From Phoronis australis (Eukaryota; Phoronida; Phoronidae): a stretch of 64,000 nt of DNA. Made by a program: the position numbers and the translations under genes. The notes under the pieces were generated by a model. That model saw only the letters and a list, made by a program, of their open reading frames with translations. It did not search any database and had not been told where the DNA came from. The stretch spans positions 609,529 through 673,528 of the forward strand of contig NMRA01000160.1 in assembly GCA_002633005.1 (NCBI GenBank), read 5' to 3'. Below, one piece after another: positions 35,100-49,003 of the stretch; within the stretch, counting starts at the first letter, position 1, and each line of letters begins with the position of its first letter.

Positions 35100-35961
35100 C
35101 CCCCCCCCTAAATCCGCCTATGGTTATAGTGACGGATCGGTCACCGGCTAAATGACTCAAAAGCAGAGCCGACTAGCCTCTGCTCATACTGGCCGGCCGG
35201 CCAACAATCGGATCATGAATTTCGATTATATAAAATCGGTCTCATAGTATTCCTTACCGTGATAGCCTAGCGAATTTTATTTTTGTTACAGGACAATGCG
35301 TACATGTTCCATTTTCGATTTCGTAATTCGTTGGCCATGCACGGATATAACGAGAAGTCGATGATGGTTCCGACGTTCTTGTTAGAAACGGAAATAGAAT
35401 CACAGTAATATTATGAGACTGTTTTTTTTAGAACAAACGGCATAGTTCGTTTTTTGTTAGCTAAACAAGGCACCGAAATACAGCTTTAATAAGTGTGCGC
35501 AATTTGCCAAGTCTGGGCCCATTGAGTTTTCGTGCAACAGTAGATATTTTACAAAACGTCATATCCAATAATTACCTCCAAGACGAACACGCATTTAAGA
35601 AAATCATTAGGGATAATGTTAAAGTTTATAAGCCCGATGATTACCTAGATGTTATTATTTGTTAACGGAATAGGAAGACCTCCAACTTGGTCATGAAAAA
35701 TAACATTTCTAAAGCGAAAGTCCGCCCCGTTGCCCAGTGTAGTGTTGTTGAGTTTGTTACTCTACTATGATGAACGAAGACCTGTCAAACTATGTTACAT
35801 TGGTCAAGCTGATTGCAGTCTTTCCCGTCGGTTATCTATGGCATCTTAAAAATAGCGCCATAAAAAAGATCATTTTCTAAAATCACCCGTCAAGAAATTG
35901 TGGAAAACACGCCAATTCGGTACCGGGTACGTAGAGCACGATGTGCTACGATTGAAAGAAT

Positions 35962-36300
35962 TGTAGTCCCTTTTGATTGCATTTGAGAAGCCTGTTTTGA
36001 ATGAGCAGCAAACAGGGTCGCGCCGCACGCCACGCTACACTTGTTTGCGTGACTTTCCTGTTACCCCCCCCNCCTTCATTTGTCATTCTTTGAAGTATTT
36101 CACACCTGCCGCGTCCCACTGTATATGTCTCCAGCTTATGCTCTGTGGTTGCATTACGGCGTCATTTTATTTCCACTTGAGAATGAAACAAGTATGGTAC
36201 GAATTATCGTGTACCTTTTAATCATGTTTCTTGGTCAGTTACTTCACCAATGTTTCTTTGAGTGTAGACTTTTATTCCAAGCATAAGAACGGAACGAATA
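35962..36300 (+). repeat. Repeat family B, copy 2
   Basis: Counterpart of 27348-27690, with a single N (36072) in the homologous C-run. Confidence 0.8.
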
Positions 36301-36307
36301 CTCTGTT

Positions 36308-36335
36308 ACAATGAAATGTTAAAACATTTCATTGT
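36308..36335. repeat. 13-bp perfect hairpin
   Basis: ACAATGAAATGTT - AA - AACATTTCATTGT, directly after repeat B copy 2. Confidence 0.9.
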
Positions 36336-36620
36336 GACTGACATCGGGTGTCCCTTGATCACAAGATGCTGAGCCAAAGAGTTCCCAAGGTAATCCGTGT
36401 TATCGGGAAGGCATTACCAGGAAGGGACAACTGTTCTGGCGCATTTTAACGCGTTTTGGTACTACTTCCCTGCTGTTATGCAGAGGTGTTTTCGCAAACG
36501 TAGCAAATCAGTGATTGTTTACCTTTCACAATTTCCCCCAATAATCCGAAGTTTTGGGTTCTAAATGTTTGAAGGTATTGAGTAATGTTCGTGACAAGTA
36601 AAATGACATGAGGTAGAAAA

Positions 36621-36683
36621 CCTTAGTTTCTGCCTGTTTAAATACGGTACGGCGTACCGTATTTAAACAGGCAGAAACTAAGG
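36621..36683. repeat. 30-bp perfect hairpin with 3-base loop
   Basis: Bases 36621-36650 and 36654-36683 are exact reverse complements around GGC. Confidence 0.95.
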
Positions 36684-37295
36684 AGATTGGACTCAACCAT
36701 GCCTTCAGTGACCAGTTCTGGACCCAGCGTCATAATTCAAAGGACTTTTTCCTGTTTTGGGAACCTATCATTGAAATCTGCGAACTAAAACGAACCAATC
36801 TTTCCCTGCACCGTGGAGTGAATTTTTGAAAAGTCGAACTTATTACCAGGTGTAATGTTCGGTATAACATAACAATCCGCAATTCTTCAAATCCGTGTCG
36901 TTCACGAATCTGATACCGACTGCCGGAAAGTCAATAGTGAGAAAGTCAATACTGTTTTATTGTAGGATTACATCAGCCATGTAATTCATGGGAAGTGGAT
37001 ATGTTTGGGGTTTCGATTGTATGCCGAGCACTTGTTCGGTCTGCCACATACCGTTACCATTTTTTGACCCAAAACGTTATGGAGAGACTTTAAAAAACTT
37101 CCACGAAATTTCGGAATGGACAAAGGAACAATCGATTACACTGTGGGAAAGATACCATGTTTTGAAGTCATATAACGCAGGCTTTTAGTGCAAAACAATC
37201 GAAAAACGTCATTTGATCTTGTTAACTTGATTTACGCTCACAGTGCACGCGCTAAGTCCGTGCAAATGACGTATGTTGAAAGTTAGTAAACATTT

Positions 37296-37458
37296 TAAAT
37301 CGGTAAATAAAACAACAGAAATAAAGTAAAATCAAACACGAAATTCATTTCGTGTTTGATTTTACTTTATTTCTGTTTTTGTTGATAAAGGAAGTTGTTA
37401 CCTCCGAAAATTTCAAATTTCAGTTGATCCATTCTTGTTGTTTTATTTACCGATTTAT
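37296..37458. repeat. Foldback family C copy 2 with 31-bp perfect inner hairpin
   Basis: Inner arms 37314-37344 and 37347-37377 are exact reverse complements around TC. An outer 21-bp pair lies at 37296-37316 and 37438-37458. The right side to ~37560 resembles 313-490 in copy 1 ('cgaaaatttc', 'gttgttttattta', 'aggatctggat'). Confidence 0.8.
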
Positions 37459-37734
37459 ATTCTTCATTTCACGAAACAATAGTATCCTTGGGAGGATCTG
37501 GATCGCCTTATTTAGTTTCAGATATATTTTCTACGTTATTAAACATTTTAGACATTGAAAACACGCTTTGTTACAATAGCGTGATAGAAGAAACTGTGAT
37601 GAGGTCTGTATACTAAACTAATATGTATACCCAGTACTCTACGCAGTGAGCCGACTGGTTTATACTTCCATTGATAAATGTGACGTCAGAATCCAGATGT
37701 CATAAAAACGCTATATTTCCGACTTCGGCGACGT

Positions 37735-37800
37735 GCTGGTGGCGCTCTGCTGAAGTAGTGGCTTGCTGACAGGAAGGTCACCGGGTCAAATCATGACCAG
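37735..37800 (+). ncRNA. Weak tRNA-like/SINE fragment
   Basis: 'gaagtagtggcttgctg' and 'ggtcaccgggtcaaatcatg' suggest degenerate A and B boxes. No full fold. Confidence 0.25.
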
Positions 37801-38739
37801 ATCTCCGTTATTTCACAAAAAAATAAAAGGAACTAAAATGGCTTTAACATAGCGCGGCCAATACGAAGGCCGGCATGTGCGGTTAATATGGAAAACTTTT
37901 GACTCCGAAATAACTTGACCATTGGTGTACTTAAAATTTTATAGTCGGTCCAGATCCTATAATAGTCTGTTTCCATTAAATCTGTATTACTGCAGTTGGA
38001 CTTTTCACTTGCTGGTGGTACCAAGATCGATACTCTTTACCTAAGAATCCAACATTCCGGAAAATTACCTCTCTAAAAATGTTCGTGTTAATTACGTTCT
38101 AGACCAAAGTGAATCTTCACCAACCACTCAGCGTTGTCAGGTTCTCGAATTTACATACGGAATCAAACCTTTCTAAAGAATTGCCTTTCTCCGACTTCCT
38201 TGATGAAAGAACCAAGCTACAGGCCTCTATACACGACACTACCATTTTATTTTTTTTTCTCATTTCATACAGCGGGTGTCCTAAGAACGTCCCATTTAGG
38301 CGATTTAATTGCCTAGATCCACGGAAAGTACCTACGCTAAATCTGAAAAGCACTTGGATGAAAGAAACGTTTCCGTCTAGTTGTTATACAGCGGAAACAG
38401 CATTAAACTCACATGACTTGTGTAATATTTTTCAAACTGTTTTCATTTCCACAATTCTTAACGGATTTCTCCTATATTAAAAGTCTTTTACGTGCGCGCA
38501 CCCAGCTTAAAAAATGGGAGGCTCGTATATTTGAGGATATGGACCTTTTACTATAAAAAACGGGGTACATTCAGAGCTATGAGATGTGCATTTGTCTAAG
38601 TTTGGTAATTCCTGCCTTTTTAGTGGACTTTTGTGTTGTTTTTTTCTCGTTTTCGGAGTTTTTGTTTTTCTGAGGCGGACCTTTTTGCCCACTTCGCCGA
38701 ACACCCCCCTTGGGAGCGCGCATGATTTAAAAGGACATT

Positions 38740-38900
38740 ATCGTTTTTACGGCCGAAAACTTATACTTGGGATTGATTATTTCTGGATGGGATCTATATT
38801 TTGAAGTCATTAGAAATGATCAGATCTACTAAACAATAAAAGGCACTGTTTTTGTGATTTTATTACATATCACCAATCCAAGCATTCGCTGAAGCCAATG
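38740..38900 (+). repeat. Repeat family J, copy 1
   Basis: Shares 'ttgaagtcattag', 'atgatcagatct', 'tttttgtgattttattaca' with 50255-50420. Confidence 0.5.
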
Positions 38901-41900
38901 CCACAAAATCACCTTCCGGCTGATAACGTCATTTTAAGGCATTAGATGGAAGTTATTTTATGAAAGGTATTATGAAGGAAGTTAAAGTGCGACTTTTGTG
39001 AGGTAACCGAGACTCGGTAGCACTGAATCAACGGCCTAGAAAATTCATAAAAAATGACGAGTTTTTCAGTAATCGTGCTTAAATTTTTGTTCTTTTATTC
39101 CTGTCGGTTTAATGGTTATCACTAATATCAGGAAGAGATAACCATGCTTATCTCTTTCTGCTAATGATGTATGATGTTGTGATAGTCATTAGATCCGAAG
39201 ATTTAGATAAAAGTGTGTGCAACACCGCATTGTTTTTCGAAAAAATCAGCCACTGGAGATCATCCCGAGATAAAAATTCAACTCTCGAGAAAGCTTTCAC
39301 TGCCTTCAATCCCGTTAAACGGAAAAAATCTTAAACAGCCAATCGGAAATCTGTGAGAGTGTTCTGTGAAAGCACATCCCAAGTCTAACGAACTCGTCTC
39401 GCCACTGATGAGCGGAGTTATTGCCGAAGCAGCAACGTAATTAATTACTCGGCTACTACCAGCACGAGGCACAGCGGGTGCATTCAATTTGATCTACACC
39501 TGCGAGAGATTGGCATGTAGTAAGGAGTGTACGTGATCTCACTACCTTTCACTCACAAGTGTATGATATTACTGAACGCGTCTCAGTCGATGAAAAGTAT
39601 CAGGAACAATCACACTATCAAATGTGATTTTGTTCTGCAAGACTTCAAGGAAAACCCATTAAGATCAATGGGATTTCTTTGACGCGATTTCACACAGGCT
39701 TTTCCTCTGGCTGGAAGGCGTTCTCAAAACGTCTTCTGCGGCCATATTCTGGTGTTGACTAAACGCATCAGCTTTCTTCGCAGGCGTGAAGACAGAAATG
39801 GGCGACTTTGCCCAAAATCAGTCTTCGAATGCGCCGTTTTTTTCTCAAATTGTACAACGCGCTGCAGTGGACTCACGCGCCAGCCATTGACTCCGTAGTC
39901 TCAAATTTGAGACTCCGAAAATACGCGAAGTACTCCAACTGCCCATATCTGTCCTACGAAAGCTCGTTATGGCGGGTTTGACGTTCTGAGAACGAGTTTG
40001 GTGTGACAGGACGACGGGACGTTTTGTAAAAAACGATGTTAGAAAACTCTTTCTATTTTGGGATAGCCGCTAGAAAAAAAAATGAAAATCGAGTTAAGCC
40101 TCTTACTTTCACAAAATCGGTGCCAAAATATTCCTTGCCTTGACAGGATTCCAACAAGAACATCGAAACCATCACTCAACAAAACGCCTCAGATTTAGTA
40201 TTGGGGTTGGCCAACCCTAAATTGCAAATTGACTCGTAAGGTGGCGCATGAACGCATTGCCTGTGATTTGAGTTGGTAACAGAAATAAATCATGTCACCC
40301 CGAAGAACTATTATGAGACCGATTTTACAAGAGTATAAGGCCGAGTTCCATTTTCGTTTAGTGAGCCCGCAAACAGAACGAAATGCAACTTCACCGTTTA
40401 GTTTTTTTTTTTTGGTACACTACAGACGATTTCATTGCAATCATAAAAGCGCAACTTAATGGGGACAAGTCTAACCAAAATCCCCGGGGTATAACGTCGG
40501 CCCGATTGCCGCAAAACTGATTCGTACGCCGGTTTCACGGTATCATGTCGCCTGGTCATTCGCTGAGGACTTTAGAGAAACAGAACAAATGGTAATAAAT
40601 GGTGTAATTGTGCGCAAGCATGACCCATGCGCGCGCGTACGAGTGCTCCTGTGAACTTTGGCCAATATGTTGATATCTTTAAGAATTACATTTTATGAGC
40701 AATTGAATATAGCAGTAAAATGAAAGTCTTTGAAGCATCAAAAATGACAATAATTGTTTCTTTGGAGAAGTGTGTGTTCAACTATGGGCCGAATGTACCC
40801 TTGATAAAAGAAGCAAACTCAGCTAGCCCCTGCCAACCCAGAAATATCGCGTGGCATCTCTTTCTATGGTTCAGGGGCATAAATTGGTCGTTTTGAAGCA
40901 CGTTCCTCTACCTTACATTATTACACAGGTATTTTCTATAACACTGACGTAAGGCGTCTTGCAAGAAATAAAAATATACGCGAGAAATTTGCTACCACAA
41001 GAGAAATCTTTACGTCTGCTACCTAACATGGCGTGCACTGTAAATTCAAATTAACTGCGAACATTACGTGATTTTCGACAATGTATCATGCATTTTGTGG
41101 TAGATGTGGCCAATTCCCGATAATGACGCGAAACCGAACTCTTGGCCCCGGACCCTGCAGGTCTCCCATCACACTAGTACTTGCACCATTTAGCGGCACT
41201 GCATTGTTGTTTAGGACACGTTTTATCCCGGGGTCGGTCAATTTTACGCAAACGGGAAAGCGCGCGTTCCGCAAACATGTAGAACCCGGTATTTGTAGTT
41301 TGGACACAACATCTCTTTTTCAAGAATGAATGGCGCATTCGTGCAAGCTGAATCTACCAATTCCCGGCCGCTCTTATTGTCACCTCACTGAATGCAATGG
41401 TCATATAAGTTGCTGACATCAGTCTGAAGACAATTCCGTAACAGAGTCCTTTTGATGAACGCATGCCACTTTTTGGCTAACACAGCACCTCTGGGTATCT
41501 TGACAACGGAAATGCACGGATTGTAGCGACTGTTACCGTAGCCGCCAGACAAAAATCGACTAATCGAAATTCTCTGTTTGCTGTCAGTTAGTGGCGCGAA
41601 TCTACTAAGTAAAATGTCTATTTGTAGAACGCGTTGATGGTGAGCTGCCGTTTTGGTCTGAGGTTTGCCTATCATTGATGTATGTGACTTCTTAAATCAT
41701 ATTTACGGATGTTTAACCGTGGGTCTATCCATAGAAATTACTGTTGATTCGAAAGTCACGTACGATCGATAGACAAACGGCCTAACACCAATAAAACGAG
41801 ACACCTCATCAGTACCGGCCTTCTAAGAATAGACAGCGTAGTCAGATTTACGCTACCCAACGTCATCGAGTGTAGTCGATGCGGAGACGCACGTCGGGAC

Positions 41901-42555
41901 GATCACGTTGTTCGTGTCATTTATCAGTATGGGGTCAGTGGCTGCGACAACAGACGCTACAACCTGCACATTCTTTGTGATTTACCGTAGTAAAAACCCA
42001 GTGTGAGCCGTGCAAGATATTATCTTCAACTTATTAGTCTGTCTCTGATGTAAGTAGCTCGATTGTTTAGTGTGGCGTCATTTCGACGTTTTCGACCCAG
42101 TCAAATAAAATTTAAAAAAAAACGATATTAAAAACAATAACGATACGCCTAATTAGGTCAGATTTACGTAGCCCTTTAAATTACATAAGCTTTTCGAAAA
42201 TTTGAGCTACAGACATGGTCAGCAGTAACCTTCTCAGTCAACTCAACTGCGTGGAGCGGTTCATTGGGTAGGCTTCACCTGAAGTCGTTTGTTGGCGCAC
42301 ACGGGTTAATCTAAACACATAGTTTTGTAAATGTTTCAAGTCCTAGAATGACCCCGTAGCTACCTGAGCAGAAAAAAAATATATAATTGACTGTCCATGT
42401 GATATGACTGCATTTCTATGCTTATTTGCGGCTTCAAATCACGTCCTGTGTGTCAGGCATGTCATGCACATCCGGCGTAATTATAAAGCGAGGACTGAGT
42501 TGGTAGCTATGCATGTATTACAAGCTTTATAAACGATTTAGGGCCAAGTAGGGCA
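38901..42555. other. Unannotated intergenic DNA
   Basis: Both strands inspected; the frames present (for example near 39.3 and 41.1-41.7 kb) do not resemble known proteins and lack convincing splice context. Confidence 0.4.
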
Positions 42556-42559
42556 ATAA

Positions 42560-42990
42560 AAATGTTCCTATTAAGCTAACTTCGGAACATATCTCAGACT
42601 ATAAAAGGCCGATCCACATTCGGAACTTTCAGATACTGTGCCGTACTTGTTCTCAGTCCAAAACGTTGTATAGTAACAGCTTTTACAATAATCCACGTTT
42701 ACACCAGGGGCTATTAAAATACGACTTATGGTTCATGTGAACAAGCCAAAGTCGCATGAACTGAAAACTAAATGATAGTTAAGAAAACTGTATCGGCTTT
42801 TTTGAGATTCAAGTCATGAGTTTGAATGAGATTCGGTCCTTGTCGACACGTTGTTTCAAGTTGCTATGAACGTAGGCCTATTTTGTTAGCTAAATTTTAC
42901 TTAAAGATCGGGTAACCAGACCCAATTAATGACAGAGTGGTACAAACTACAAAAATATAATACTACAGGTTTTCTAATTTCAGAAAATAT
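42560..42990 (+). repeat. Dispersed repeat family A copy
   Basis: 'aaaaatgttcctatt', 'atatctcagactataaaa', 'ggaactttcagatactgtg' and a tail 'tttctaatttcagaaaatat'. Confidence 0.6.
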
Positions 42991-43309
42991 TTTTACGAGT
43001 CGACATCTACTGTATAGTTTTGCTTTTATGACAAGTTTGTCCACTCATGATAAGGTACCGCAGTAACAGTCACCTAAAGTTTCGGGCCTATTCCTGTCGA
43101 GACTCCACGATGCCTCTATTTGGTGGGCCAATATTGTCTTCATTATCTTAAAATCACGGAAAGTTCCTCTCAGCACCCAAAATTCGCCTCCAATGATCAA
43201 AAAAAAAAAAAAATACCCGCAAATTCAGTCCCTCGGAAAATCACATATCTAGTGAACCCTGATGAGATGCCAATGTAACTTTCACGTACTAAACTTGATG
43301 TGGTGTTCT

Positions 43310-43530
43310 CCAACGTAATTATAGGAATTGTTTTTTAAAATGGTCCAACTTTGCAGGAGGGTCTATCAGAAACAGAGCATTTTTGATTCTATGGAAAATT
43401 CTAAGATTGCATGAAACGAAAACAAATTATTTACAAAACTGTAACAGTGTTTTTGAAAATTCATGTTGAACATTTATATCAAACCTTATTGATGTCACTG
43501 CTTTGTTATAAATTTTAATTTCTTGAGAAA
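43310..43530 (+). repeat. Dispersed repeat family A copy (3' part)
   Basis: 'gagggtctatcagaaacag', 'gcatgaaacgaaaacaaatt', 'aaactgtaacagtgtttttg' as in other copies. Confidence 0.6.
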
Positions 43531-43940
43531 TTAATGACCAAATTTAATTCCACATGTTTGCCATAGTGTGTCTTAAAGTGATTTTTTAGCACAAGTAATT
43601 AATTAAGGTTTTGGAGAATTTCGTCAGTGAACAGAACAATAGAGGGAGGATTTTGCCTGCAATTGTTATGTTATGACTGATGAGCACAAAAGCCAATAGA
43701 CAGAACAACAGTGTTAAACAAAAACTTTATTGCATTTAGCATAACCACTCTGGAGGCAATACAACTAGTAGTTTGACCTACATTCAGTTGGCAGTGAATG
43801 GATGGCTTTGTTGGTCTTTATGCCTCAACCCTGCTCAAATGTTCCCAGTAGGCAGCGAATTGATTTTCCATTAAAATTCATAAACTCATGCTTTTAGCGC
43901 ATACGTCAGATCCTATAGGTCGCCCACACACTCATGTGTT

Positions 43941-43983
43941 CTATTGATCACTGTAGGTCAGAGGCAGCTCAGCAAACCAGAGA
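43941..43983 (-). CDS. Candidate terminal exon of an unidentified minus-strand gene
   Basis: A very strong acceptor: branch-point-like TACTAAT, then a pyrimidine tract and TTTTTGTAG just above 43983. All three frames stop within 50 bases; one reads LWFAELPLTYSDQ then TAG. An AATAAA (as TTTATT on the plus strand) lies at ~43720. The frame is unknown because no upstream exon is established. Confidence 0.25.
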
Positions 43984-44164
43984 CTACAAAAAGAAAAAGA
44001 ATGCAATTAGTAATAACCCTTGGTAGACAAGAAAAAACAAGATCAACAGAAAATCGTGTATCATTTTGCACTTGAAAATAAGGGAACAGGTCGACCTGCA
44101 CATTTGCACAGTTTATGTACAAATATATCATTGGATAGATGAAGTTTTGCAAGTACATGCTACC

Positions 44165-44400
44165 TACCTACGGTAAAACCTCTTCACTTTCTGGCAAACA
44201 TAATTGCCAAAATTGACCGTTTCCATTTTTCAGAAAGGCTTCTAGGGTCGTTGCGAATGCCCTCAATTTTTCAAAATGTTTTCTGCAGGTAGCTACAAAA
44301 TGATACAAAACTTAGATAGGGAAACTAGCCACTGGTACTGACACATCAGTGTGAAAAATGAGAAATTAATGACACTTGACCTGTCCCCCAATGTTGTGTG
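44165..44400 (-). repeat. Dispersed repeat family I, inverted copy
   Basis: Reverse complement shares 'tagaagcc.tctgaaaaa', 'attttggcaattat.tttg' and 'gaggttttacc' with 54190-54470. Confidence 0.6.
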
Positions 44401-45639
44401 AGATTTAACTGAATCAGCAGGAGCAGAAGAACCACAAGAAGTAGGGTTTATTTATTACATTCATTGTTCACTGTACAACACGATAAGAATTGCAATAATG
44501 ATTTGTATCCAGCTCGAATTGGGTTTATTTGTCAATTCAAAATGAAACAATAACAAATCACATATAACTACAACTACGCTTACACCGACTTCAAAAATTT
44601 GGGATATTGTCTAAGAAAATAATGAAGTGATAATTGTAATCCTCACTCTGTTAAAGTCTGGAAAGTAAGATACTTGGAGAGGTGTATTAAAAAAAATAAA
44701 ATTATTCTAAGTGACCGAGATGATGAAGATGTTTGCATGTATACTTTGCAAAATGTATGTAATTTATTTAAAACTCCATTGCATGACATGTTGCGCACTT
44801 AATATTCAATCCGTTGGGTATGTGCCCATAAGCTGTGCTAATTCTCAAACAACCATCCCATTGTTCTATGATGGATAAATAATTTAAAAAAAGAAGTTTT
44901 CCAGAAGTGATGCGTGTGAACAGTATTCATAATGCAAATGAAGTTTTCACATAGGCATGAAAGCTTCTCCCAACAAAAATGCATTCAGGAACCCACAAAA
45001 GTGACGCATGTTGTGGTAGCCCATGAAACTGATTTACATGGCAGTAGCCCTAAATGCCTTGGAACATTCAACGGTGGCTTCAAAGTGAACAAAACATTCA
45101 GAGACAACATTGATCACTTTACAAGTATCATCAGTAGAACACACAACACACAGCTGGGAAGATAGTGTTTTATTGTTAGCATAATTTACAACAACAAAAT
45201 CACTAGTCTTCCACACTGGGTGTAATAGATCTCTTAACGAATTAAGCAGCGATTCGAAATGAGAAATAGCCTACTATTCATGCTGACAAGCATACACTAC
45301 AAAACTCAACGTATTTTACATGTATTTTGACCTATCATTAGAGGCGAGGGAGCATTAACTTATGCACAACAGGCCAAATACGATTCATTAAACAGTGATC
45401 TCCTAAACTGCTCATGCCTATGTGCACTGGACTACCTTACATAAAATTTTCAGTCACTTGTTATACTGCACTTGCTATTTGATATTGTGATGATACTGAC
45501 AAGCTATAGGCCAAGATAACCAAACTCTTAAGGGCTTTGTGTAGGTTCCTATCAACAAGTCGGTGTACTGTTAACCGAATGTCTTCAAAACTATAGACTG
45601 TAGAAAGTGTGAAGAATTCGATTCTCAAATTATTACTAA

Positions 45640-46025
45640 GCTGTCAATAACTGGGTCAGGTGATCATAAAATTACCAAAAAGGAACATATGTAGGAAGCA
45701 AAAACAAAGATATCAACAATACGAGCAAATTTCGTTTTGTACAAATGTTCAAGGAAATCTCAAAAATGATGTTACAGTTCCCAAATTCTCATTTTGTCTT
45801 TGTTTTATGCAACTTACTTGATTTTTTCACAAAAATTGTGGAAGTTCCATTTTTGATAGACCCTCACACAAAATGGAACATTTTAAAAAGAATTCCTTAC
45901 AGCATGGAGAACAGTGCACATGCCATACTATCTGAAAGTTTCATGTGAATCCGATCAGCCATTTCGGAAATATTACGTTCTCAAATTGACCAAATTTGGA
46001 CATTTTTAGGGTCCTACAAAACCTT
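45640..46025 (-). repeat. Dispersed repeat family A, inverted copy
   Basis: Ends 'ttaggg tcctacaaaacc' on the plus strand. It contains 'tactatctgaaagtttcatg' and 'ccatttcggaaatat', the reverse complement of the family blocks. Confidence 0.7.
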
Positions 46026-46716
46026 AGTGCTGCTGCGCTAGTGTGTCATATTTTTTCATGGTTGCCATGCATTACATGCTATCACGGCATTTTTACATGT
46101 TTGGCACGGCGGTAGTATGGCAATTTTTTACGCACTCTTTTCATGGATTACGCATTTTTTCCACGTTGTACATGCCCAAAAGCGTTAAACTGGTGTTTAT
46201 TTCTCACCCACGTACAGTAGCTGCTGCTGGTGATGACTATGATGGATGTTGACGAGCATGATGACGGTTGACGATCAAATCACCACCTTAACCTTTGACG
46301 TCTGTTAAGCACGGTATGCCTCTGGTACCAGACTGTTAAGATCACTGATCCATCACCTTGGCCTCACACCCGACCCACACATATCAATCTGAAATACGCA
46401 CACAATACAATAAACTTACACGAACGTGAAAAGCGAAGAGATTTTTTCTTTCACAAATCAAAGTAACATTGTTAAGTTACCAAGCCCTGTGTATACAATG
46501 TGCAATTCAATTCGAGAAAGCTAGTTTTACTTTGTTTCTGATGGCACCTATATCCCATACCACATACAACACACACTGAAACAGCACGACTGATGATTCT
46601 TCTACCAACTATCAACTGAACAATACTGTAGTGCCCTTACAACACCACAGGTGTCACCCCGAGTGGCAACATAACAAAAAACCCAAACATTCATTACTGA
46701 CTGGTGGACTGGACAA

Positions 46717-46905
46717 ATGAAGATTTGCTTCTCTTCAGAACAACAACTGAAAGCATTACAAAAAAAGAAAACCTCAGTTGACGAAGAACTTCTCAGAGGC
46801 CAGTCAGTTACAGAAGCATCAAACCTCAGTGAAGTGTATGAACTCGCTATAAGTGTATTGTTGAACATAACAGATTTAAAAAAATCAAACCAGAGCTACA
46901 GTTAA
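46717..46905 (+). CDS. Unidentified 62-codon frame
   Basis: Opens with an ATG and reads as a Lys/Glu/Ser-rich, amphipathic peptide (KALQKKKTSVDEELLRGQS, then EVYELAISVLLNIT). The composition looks more protein-like than neighbouring frames. No family recognised, no clear splice sites; may be a degraded mobile-element segment. Confidence 0.15.
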   Translation: MKICFSSEQQLKALQKKKTSVDEELLRGQSVTEASNLSEVYELAISVLLNITDLKKSNQSYS

Positions 46906-49003
46906 TATATACAGAATTTGACATTTTCAATCCTTGAAGTCTTTTGATACGTATTCGACTTCACTTGACAGTAATTCTTCAGTTGTCAGTTTACACAAAA
47001 AAATAATTGCCATGGATATTTTCATAGGCTGATTACAATGAAAAAGGGGAACATGAACTTAGAGCGCCTTCAGCCAAAAACCAGCTATCAGTTTAGGCCA
47101 CGTACAGTCATAAAATCGGCCTCATCTTGGGATGAACTAACGAGTCCTGATGGCTGTTTAACACCAGGTCCATTTAGTAGTTTGTCACAGTGGGTTAGCA
47201 TGACAAGAGTATGGCCCACTAGGGAATTCCAGGTGGTTCATTGTGGCCACTATAAATTCAAACAAATTGTAATACCCTGATGGGTGGTGTTGCTTCAGAA
47301 AACAATACCAAATATGCCTGCAAAGAAAGCTGATGTTTTTCCAACACCAAAACATGGTTGGCTGGGGTTTCAGAAATGAACGTGTGCTACTTTATTAAAG
47401 CTGTTCAATGAAAACTATGTTAACGAGAAATAATTTTTTTCTAAATATTATTCATCGTTGATAACGTTGTATAAAACACTACACTTCAACCCTATTGGGT
47501 GAGAATTTGGTGAAGAATTACAACAGTGGACCTCTTGACCGCTGAAGGTGGTGACCAACAAAATGGAATTGTCAAAATAGACAAAATTCAACACTCCCAT
47601 AATAAAGCATTAGTTGCATTTTTACAAGAAAAGAGCAGTTCACCAGTTAATGTAACAAAGGGTACAGTATCAATACAGGGTAAGAATTAAGCACAAAGAG
47701 CAAAGTGACCAATGAGGTGGTAGCTTAACTCCTAATTATGGGTACTGTGAATAATTTTTACTGGTTGAATTTGAATAACTGCAAACATTTTCATGACCCT
47801 CGTCTTTTTGTTTGGGGAGTGGGCGGCAGGGTTGGGCAATAGTCATTTACAGGGATATTGGACTTCGTTGAGAACCAATTTGATGCCATGTTCTTGAAAT
47901 GTCAGACCCAGTCTCTAATTCACTATTACATGGAGTTGTCCAACTTGGTGTTTTTGACTGCTGACCTAGCTTGTGTACTTATCTTAATGGTCTAAATATC
48001 CTAAAGAATTCAAGATATTTGAATAGGGTAACACCTAATGCAGGCTTTGAAACAAGTAGCAAAAAAAATCTTGTAACTATTTTAGTTTGTTTCAAACCTT
48101 TGAAAAGCTAACTTGGTTTTGCTTAAGTCCCCAACAACAAAGCCAAAATATGTCGGAGTGTGGGATTAAAATGCAAGTTCTAAACCATGCATCTGACCAT
48201 TCCAGTATCAGTGATCATAACAGGCTTAGTGGAATGAAGAAAAACACTAATCAATCTTATCTCTTACTGAATACACATCTCCACAATTAATCCCACAAGC
48301 TCAGATCAGCTGACAATATTGCTGGTCTTCTTAACCTTTGTGTGTGTACCCATACAGTTGACCACTCACAAAGCTTAGACATTCCATGCATAATTTATAA
48401 CTCAAGTACTGTACCAAAACTCACATCACAGTGTGTGTGTGTACACTGGGCATATTTAAGGCTAAACTTCCAAGACAATTGCAGTTGCATAACAAGTCAT
48501 ATTGATCTGGTATTATACTGCAATTATACTGTTGCCAAGGAGACCAGGACAATGGAGGGTTGTAGGGAGATTATATGTCTTGTTTCCTACCCTATATTAA
48601 TTCATTGGGCAGCTGATTGTGGATTTTAACAAATTAAATCATAAGCTAAAACCTGATATTAGTAAGGTCCATTCATTACACTGTGCCGGCTAATTGGGAC
48701 CATCTATTTAGTTTCAAATCTTATGCATGGAAAATTTACACAAAACATTTACAACAAAACTGTGGCCAACTTCCCCATTTCAGTTTGAATTTTTATATAA
48801 TAACGAAGACATAATTGTTTCCCAATTTATTCAACACTAAATCAAAGTGGTCAATTTTTTCTCATCTACCACAATTTTGGCCTATTTGAATTCTCAGAGA
48901 CCCTTTTTAGCACAAAAAAACACTTCAATAGCAATAACTGACTTTCGACGAAAAAGACATTTCCAATTTGCCATGTATTTTAGACACAAAAAACAAAGCT
49001 TAC
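46906..49003. other. Unannotated DNA
   Basis: No supported exon. The frame 47038-47280 (plus) was considered, but it has no recognisable similarity. Confidence 0.4.

Noticed and set aside
34831-35160. Long frames across the N gap
   Set aside because: Almost entirely N; no sequence support.
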